DNA of 64,000 bases, from positions 62,001 to 126,000 of the forward strand of contig UQHV01000003.1 in NCBI GenBank assembly GCA_900540895.1. Reading direction: 5' to 3'. The notes under the pieces were generated by a model. The model was not told the origin of the DNA and did no database searches. It was given only the letters and a program-made list of their open reading frames with translations. Source of the stretch: an uncultured Collinsella sp. (lineage in GTDB: Bacteria; Actinomycetota; Coriobacteriia; Coriobacteriales; Coriobacteriaceae). The translations under genes and the position numbers were made by a program. Of this stretch, positions 63,980 to 64,000 are shown piece after piece; position 1 is the stretch's first letter; every line of letters begins with the position of its first letter.

Positions 63980-64000
63980 ATGAAAGGCATCATCCTCGCC
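63980..64000 (+). CDS. rmlA: Start of a sugar nucleotidyltransferase, probably RmlA
   Basis: The last seven codons of the window read MKGIILA, the invariant beginning of glucose-1-phosphate thymidylyltransferase, after a ribosome site AAAGGTG. The rest is outside the window, so other nucleotidyltransferases remain possible. Confidence 0.55.

Overview
The window looks like chromosome of a strictly anaerobic, high-GC gut actinobacterium of the Coriobacteriia; Collinsella is my best guess. This is inferred from codon use, gene content and gene order, since no database could be searched. The dominant theme is selenium, molybdenum and formate/hydrogen metabolism. The window holds a complete selenocysteine (Sec) toolkit (selD, selA, selB and the tRNA-Sec gene selC), two selenoproteins read through in-frame TGA codons (SelD and formate dehydrogenase FdhF), and a 12-gene formate hydrogenlyase locus.

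Layout. 1-1157: end of a molybdate ABC transporter (modB tail, modC). 1587-8335: two paralogous double-cubane/2-hydroxyacyl-CoA dehydratase-like proteins with their ATP-dependent activase, then Sec-containing selD, yedF, a DUF3343 gene and a class-V aminotransferase. 8404-10057: brnQ and a tRNA-Pro/tRNA-Gly pair. 10092-12246: an accessory patch in which an AbiEi/DUF559-like gene is bracketed by two palindromic repeats, followed by a RelB/PIN toxin-antitoxin pair. 12672-28006: hydN, fdhF, hyfABCDEFGHI, hycH, hycI, focA. hyfG carries a frameshifting deletion of about 70 bp. 28129-35164: an orphan molybdopterin oxidoreductase, selA-selB, selC, mobA and a second DUF3343 gene. 35422-40678: gdhA and a two-gene molybdenum hydroxylase. 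40819-49018: tRNA-Leu, tig-clpP-clpX, valS, folC. 49051-52624: nested insertion sequences (an IS21-family element inside an IS3-family remnant) that have also clipped the 3' end of an FAD oxidoreductase operon on the minus strand (to 55431). 55591-58333: an unusual array of palindromes, a zinc-ribbon membrane protein and thrS. 58661-64000: a LoaP/NusG-like antiterminator heading a lower-GC surface-polysaccharide cluster that runs off the window.

How the genes fit together. ModABC imports molybdate and MobA completes the molybdopterin guanine dinucleotide cofactor. SelD makes selenophosphate for SelA, which charges tRNA-Sec, and SelB delivers it at the SECIS hairpins I can see behind the TGA codons of fdhF and selD. 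FdhF, HydN and the Hyf hydrogenase would oxidise formate and release hydrogen, with FocA moving formate. The damage in hyfG suggests this strain (or this assembly) has lost that activity. The selD-yedF-DUF3343-aminotransferase group resembles the set linked to selenium-dependent molybdenum hydroxylases, and a candidate hydroxylase lies at 36933-40678.

The most interesting unexplained items are several families of long intergenic palindromes (one hit in its loop by an IS3-family element), a regular six-site array at 55591-55809, the coupling of double-cubane proteins to selenium genes, and an unusual C33 in the tRNA-Sec anticodon loop.
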